Shown: positions 58,438 through 64,000 of the stretch, in pieces
Position numbering within the stretch: the first letter of the stretch is position 1
Layout of the letters: the number at the start of each line of letters is the position of its first letter
Assembly (NCBI GenBank): GCA_025266875.1
Contig: JALLLT010000019.1
Coordinates: 372,001 to 436,000 of the forward strand
Direction of reading: 5' to 3'
DNA from: Fennellomyces sp. T-0311
Taxonomy: Eukaryota; Mucoromycota; Mucoromycetes; Mucorales; Lichtheimiaceae
DNA length: 64,000 nucleotides
The notes under the pieces: model-generated
Seen by the model: the letters and a program-made list of their open reading frames with translations, nothing else
What the model was told of the DNA's origin: nothing
Database searches by the model: none
Position numbers and translations under genes: made by a program

Positions 58438-61400
58438 ATGCCCGCTGATATAATGAACCGATCCCAAACTGGTCAGAACGGAAGCTATGGCGAGTATAGC
58501 GCAAATACCGTCGATGTCGATGGTAAAATACATCGTACTTAACAATATTTGAGCACGTGATTGACGCGCTTTAATATATGTAGCTGCCATCGAAGAATAC
58601 AATGGTATGAAGCGCGAGCTTACACAGATGAGCGTTCACAGCATCAAAGCCGAAGAAGAAGGACGTGTAGTGGAAGAATTGTTTGACCTCGATCAGTTCC
58701 TGCAAGGAATTAAAGATGAAGACAGACAGATCGGGAAAAAGCCTAAGCAACTTGGTCTTATTTGGAAAAAACTTGAAGTCGAAGTACATCTGCACTTTAC
58801 AAGTCAATGAAATATAAAATTAAACAAAAGAATTTTTAGGGATTCGGTGCGGACGCACATACTGTCCCTACCGTATTAACTGGACTTTTAAGCCTAGCAC
58901 AGCCATGGAAACTTTTAGGTTTTGGACAAGGCGGAAGCAAAAAAACAATTCTCCACACTATGTCCGGCTTTGTCAAAGATGGCGAGATGCTTTTGGTACT
59001 CGGTCGACCTGGCGCAGGATGTACTACTTTGCTGAAAGTTCTATCCAACATTCGTTCGCCATATACCAAGGTGGACGGTGATGTGAGCTATGGTGGCATC
59101 AACCCTGTTACGTTCTTCAAACATTACCGCGGCCAGGTCATTTACAACGACGAAGAAGATCAACATTACCCTACGCTGACAGTACGAGAAACCTTGGAGT
59201 TTTCGTTACGAACAAAAACTCCAGGAAACCGTCTTCCAAATGAGACGAAGTCTGAGTTCATCGAGAAGATTATCTTTATGCTGGGAAATATGCTCGGACT
59301 CTCCAAGAAAATGAATACCACCGTTGGCAACGGAGTTATTCGTGGCCTATCTGGTGGCGAGCGTAAGCGTCTTTCGATTGCCGAGGCCATGACTACTCAG
59401 AGCTCCATCAACATTTGGGATTGCGCAACACGTGGTCTCGATGCAGTATCAGCGCTTGACTATGTGAGATCTCTCCGTATCATGACCGATATACAACACA
59501 AGACAACGGTATCTGCCCTTTATCAAGCATCCAACACCATCTTTTCTCTATATGACAAGGTGGTGTTATTGGACAAGGGCTACTGTATATATTTTGGTCC
59601 TGTCAAACAAGCCAAGGGATACTTTGAAGAGCTCGGGTTTTATTGTCCGGACCGCAAGTCCACTCCTGATTTCCTGACTGGTATATGTAATCCATTGGAG
59701 CGTGAAGTCAAGCCTGGTTATACTGTTCCTGAAACTGCTGCCGAAATGCAACAACGATATGTCGAATCGGCTGTGTACAAGGAGATGATGGCCGAACTGC
59801 AAGAGTACGAAGACAAGATCAATGGCGAGAAAGGCGCGGAGCTGTTCAAGGAAGCCGTCCATGAAGAACACCAAAAGTATGCACCAAGGATGCATCCATA
59901 TACAGCATCGTTTTATCAGCAAGTCAAGGCATTGACGATTCGGCAGTTTCAGTTATTGTCCAAGAGATATGACTCGCTGATTTCTCGCTATGGAACAATC
60001 GTGATCCTTTCATTCTTGTTTGGATCATCCTTTTACGACTCCCCTTTGACAGGTGCAGGCGCTACTTCTCGTGCTGGAGCCATCTGTTTTACAATCATCT
60101 TTGTCACGTTTGTATCGCACAGCGAACTTGTTGATTTTATGACTGGAAGACCTATTCTCGAGAAGCAAAAGCACTTTGCAATGTATCGACCTTCAGCCTT
60201 TTATCTCGCGCAACTTGTTGTAGATATACCGATTACAATCCTTCAAGGTATAGCAATCCTCATTATACTTCTGTTTCTCTCATTATATATTGGTCCTAAT
60301 TGTCATTTCACTTATGATAGTTTTTTTGTATCAGATTCCCTTTTACTTTTTGGTTGGACTCACTCTCGATGCTGGACGTTTCTTTTCGTTCTCCGTTATC
60401 TTGTTCATGACTTCGTTCTCTGCAAATGGATTCTTCCGGTTCTTTGGCGTGATCACCAACAATTTTGTCGTGGCCAATCTAGCAACCAGCGTTATCTTTA
60501 TTGATTTCTTACTGTACTTTGGATACCATATCAAGTACGGTTCTATGCATCCATGGTTTGTTTGGTAGGTATAAGATATTTTAAAATATTTTCGGTAAGT
60601 ACAATATCTAAAGCTTGGGTAATTAACAGGGTCCACTGGATTGACCCTTTTGCCTATGGTTTCAAAGCCCTCCTTATCAATGAAATGAAAGGTCAAGTCT
60701 ATTCATGTGAAGGCCCTGGCAACTCTATTCCATATGGCTCTGGTTACGACAGTTGGGAACACAAGATTTGCTCTATGCGAGGCGGCAATCCAGGCGAAAA
60801 TTTTGTATTGGGAGATGACTATCTGCGGCAAGAACTCAACTTCGAACCTTCGTGGCTCTGGGCACCAAACTTTGTTATGGTTGTCGGATGGTTTCTGTTC
60901 TTTACGATTGTCAACCTTTTCATCGTCGAATATCTGCACATCAATGGTGGTGGCTCTCTTACAAAGCTTTATCTCAATGGAAAAGCACCCAAACCAAGAA
61001 CCGCCGAGGAAGAGAGACAAAGACTTGAGCGTCAACAAAAAGTAACCCAGGAAATGGACAAGGCTTCGACTGGCACTACATTCTCATGGCAGAACGTAAA
61101 CTATGCGGTACCTTTCAAGGGTGAAACATTGCCGCTCCTCAACAACATATCCGGTATCATTGAACCAGGCCACTTGACCGCTTTGATGGGGGCATCGGGC
61201 GCCGGCAAAACTACCCTTTTGGATGTACTCGCTCGACGAAAAACTATGGGCAAGGTCGATGGCCGTATCTATCTGAACAACGAGGCGCTTATTGCTGACT
61301 TTGAGCGTATCACTGGCTACTGTGAACAAACGGACATCCATCAACCAGCGGTGACAGTCCGTGAAGGCTTGCAGTTTTCAGCATACCTCCGACAGGACGC

Positions 61401-63080
61401 CAATGTGCCAAAAGCGGAAAAGGATGCTTACGTCGAGCAAATTATCCAGCTTCTGGAAATGGACGACATTGCCGATGCCCAGATTGGTGAACTCGAACAA
61501 GGCTCTGGTATCTCCATCGAGGAACGCAAACGACTGACCATTGGGATGGAGCTGGTTGCCAAGCCAAAGCTTATTTTCTTGGATGAGCCGACTTCCGGAT
61601 TGGATGCACAAAGCTCATACAACATTGTCCGGTTTTTGCGCAAGCTTGCTGATGCCGGCTGGCCCGTATTGTGTACTATCCATCAACCTTCGTCAATCTT
61701 ATTCGAGCACTTTGATCATCTTTTGCTGATGGTACATGGGGGTCGCATGGCGTATCATGGCGAAATTGGTCCTGGTGCTCGGACCGTAGTCAACTATTTC
61801 GAATCAAATGGAGCTCCTCGATGCGCCTCTGATGTGAACCATGCGGAATACATCCTTGAGGTCGTCAGTGGTGGCGCATCGATGGGCACTACGCAAGACT
61901 GGGCCACCATTTGGTCGAATTCCAAAGAGGCTAAGGCACTTGACGATGAATTGGAGGCAATTCACAATACCGTCGACATGAACCCAACACGTAAAGCTCT
62001 TGCATACGCTTCCTCATTTTGGACTCAGCTTTTCTTGGTTTACAAACGTTTGACCCTTGTTTACTGGCGGTCGTCGGGATACAATCTTGGTCGACTTATC
62101 ACTATTGCCCTTCTCGCTCTATTCCTTGGATTTACTTCATGGAAACTGACACTTACTTCTTTGGATATGGAGAACCGTGTCCTCAGTCAATTTTTTGTTG
62201 GCCCATTTGGATATATGATGGTAATGTGTAAACATATTCTTAATGTAACTTTATGGCTGATGTTAGTAAATAGATCGTCATGGCCCAACCTAAATTTATG
62301 ACTGAGCGCTTGTACTTTCGCCGTGAATACGCATCTCGCTACTATGGCTGGGTTCCCTTTGCCATATCGTCTATTCTGGTCGAGGTACCCTATATCCTCT
62401 TCCTATGTGCCCTATACATGTGTAGCGTGTACTGGACAGTCGGATTTGTTAACACCTCAGAAGCGAGTGGATACTACTATCTTTTACTGATGGCTTTCAT
62501 ATTTTGGTCAGTCACGTTTGGCTTTATCCTTGGTGGCCTCACTGAAAATCCGTTCGTCGCCGCAATTCTCAACCCGCTTCTGAATGCATTTATTTTGGGC
62601 TTCGCTGGTACTATGCAACCAGAATCCTCATTGCCTCACTTTTGGAGCTCATGGATGTACTGGGCTGGTAAGCATAAATTCGACACTTAGATATTTCTGT
62701 TTTTTTAATTTTTTTTTATTCTGTGTTTAGATCTGTTCCACTACGTTGCTGAGGGGCTTGCCGTGAGCGAAATGAAGAACCTCCCAGTAATATGCAACGA
62801 TAACGATCTTTTCAAGTTCAGTCCTCCGGCAAATCAGACATGCGGCGAATATATGGAAAACTTCTTTACAACGGGCGGGTCTGGGTATATCGTCGATAAC
62901 AGCAGCACTGTTCAATGCGAATATTGCTCTTACAAAACAGGCGAAGAATACTACAGCAGTACATACGGATGGTCGGCATCCCATCAATGGCGAAACCTGG
63001 GTATCATCTATGTCTTTGTAGTTTTTAATATGTTTGTGTTTAGCGCACTAGTATACTTTAGAAGAAAGGCCAGACGCTAA
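58438..63080 (+). CDS. Full-size PDR-type ABC transporter (ABCG, Cdr1/Pdr5 class)
   Basis: Seven exons (58438-58522, 58584-58783, 58840-60247, 60321-60564, 60630-62220, 62274-62667, 62731-63080) code 1423 aa, in the (NBD-TMD)x2 order of the PDR family. NBD1: Walker A LGRPGAGCTTLL (about residue 150), with the Cys typical of fungal PDR proteins in place of Lys, signature RGLSGGERKRLS and Walker B INIWDCATRGLD. NBD2: Walker A MGASGAGKTTLLD (about 833), the divergent signature region EQGSGISIEERKRLTIG and Walker B LIFLDEPTSGLDAQSSYN. Membrane domains carry DIPITILQ...FYFLVGL and, in the second half, YYGWVPFAISSILVEVPYIL. The large C-terminal loop has paired Cys. These pumps sit in the plasma membrane and export lipids and drugs; a role in azole resistance is possible but not shown. 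Confidence 0.93.
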
Positions 63081-63782
63081 TTATGCCTATAAATCTATTT
63101 ATCATATAATTTTTTTTTCAGTAAAGCACGTACTTAATATGCCAAAAAGTTAAATAAAGTGTGCTTTTACTTTGTACAATTACTTTAATATCTTTCAAAA
63201 AGACACTATGTGTGGTGAAAGAGAAGAATATCAGCAAAACGGTAAGTTCTGTGAGAATCGAATATCTTTATTAAGTTAACGGTTCTCTCTATTTATATTG
63301 CTCGAGATAAAACTCAGAATCAAATAGCGGTGGTCGGGAGGATGCCATATCGTATAGCCAACACGGCAGTGTTTTTAGGCTTTTTGGAAGACCTAGTCAT
63401 GCCGGAAGGCTGTCAATGTATTATTCAGGTACCGTCATACGTTTACCCGGTAATGCCGACTAGCTAGAACCTTGGACACTACACTATGTTAAAATTTAAA
63501 TTCCCCCATATACTTCATTAAATTTATTGCGACACGTCAATGCTCGCATTATTGAGCCCTCACTGGCTATATCTCTCCGCGTGGACCTTTCTTGAAAGCC
63601 GTGGGTCTTGCTCTTGAGCTTTAGTTCGGGTATAAACATAAGGCTTGTATATAGCATCAGGCATCTCTCCTTTAGATATAGCTAGCGTTGATTTCAGATT
63701 ACTTTGAAGATTAGGCACAGCGTACAGCGATCAGCCTTATCATTCACCTGAATTACTACAAGCTGATACATAGTTAAATTTA
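63081..63782. other. Convergent spacer
   Basis: Between the ABC transporter (plus) and the edge HET-family gene (minus). No gene supported; contains both 3' flanks. Confidence 0.45.
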
Positions 63783-64000
63783 TTAACTTATGACAAACAT
63801 CTGCTTGGATTGTACAAGAGCATCATCAAAGCTAATCCTAGATCTCATAAAACATATGCCAATGGACGTGCAGGTTCCCTTGTTCTCTCTGACTACCGGA
63901 TACCCATAATAAAAGCCTAACTGGAAAGCTAGTCCTGTAAGGAAGACGCATTCGGAGCATTCTTCAGTCAATGACAGCAGTGCGCCGATGTGCGTTGGGG
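63783..64000 (-). CDS. HET-domain family protein, C-terminal end, cut by the window edge
   Basis: On the minus strand from the edge the frame reads PTHIGALLSLTEECSECVFL, then TGLAFQLGFYYGYPVV, SIGICFMRS and ends QMFVIS with TAA. This matches the last 70 residues of paralogs 1-3 (GGFLSLTEECSGCII, SIGVCF). The rest lies beyond 64000. No stop is seen in this part. It is the only member here on the minus strand that still looks intact. Confidence 0.8.
   Translation of the reverse strand, partial: PTHIGALLSLTEECSECVFLTGLAFQLGFYYGYPVVRENKGTCTSIGICFMRSRISFDDALVQSKQMFVIS

Overview
This is nuclear DNA of a filamentous fungus. The genes are compact and cut by many short GT..AG introns of about 41-100 nt. 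The gene content points to an early-diverging lineage, most likely Mucoromycota (Mucorales-like); that placement is an inference from a PX-domain AGC kinase, a TPR/F-box/LRR protein, LINE debris and the gene style, not from a database match.

Layout. 0-7.3 kb is gene-poor and holds debris: a broken hybrid histidine kinase (minus, about 0.54-1.75 kb), a 1.5-kb dispersed repeat (2.0-3.6 kb) and a decayed HET-domain gene (4.15-4.74 kb). 7.3-28.4 kb is the gene-dense part: a 15-exon Jen1-type carboxylate permease, a small secreted protein, a Mis12/Mtw1 kinetochore subunit, a Sip5-like RING protein, two HET-domain paralogs (the second interrupted by a stop), the GPN1 GTPase, a PX-AGC kinase, Skp1, Bcp1 and a LisH-WD40 protein. 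28.4-36.6 kb is sparse: poorly resolved hypothetical genes, a proline-rich repeat protein, a minisatellite and a transporter-like fragment. 36.7-46.2 kb carries a third full HET-domain gene, a TPR/F-box/LRR protein, an acetylpolyamine amidohydrolase/HDAC-like enzyme with an altered catalytic tyrosine position, and an unrecognised multi-exon gene. 46.2-58.4 kb is repeat-rich: degenerate duplications, a second copy of the 1.5-kb repeat split by a 5'-truncated LINE with target-site duplications, an array of about 15 tandem mini-hairpins, a 154-bp insertion flanked by 14-bp direct repeats, and a fold-back element. 58.4-63.1 kb is a full-size PDR-type ABC transporter, and the right edge cuts a further HET-family gene.

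The housekeeping genes are independent of each other. Three tail-to-tail pairs are tightly packed: Mis12/Sip5, GPN1/kinase and Bcp1/WD40. Skp1 and the F-box protein could in principle meet in an SCF ubiquitin ligase. The most distinctive content is the HET-domain family (three full-length loci, one edge copy, one relic and one possible relic), with a shared first-intron position and a long conserved C-terminal region, and the tandem hairpin array whose stems differ in sequence but stay self-complementary. All exon structures were read by eye from splice signals and frame continuity; no transcript or homology search was available.
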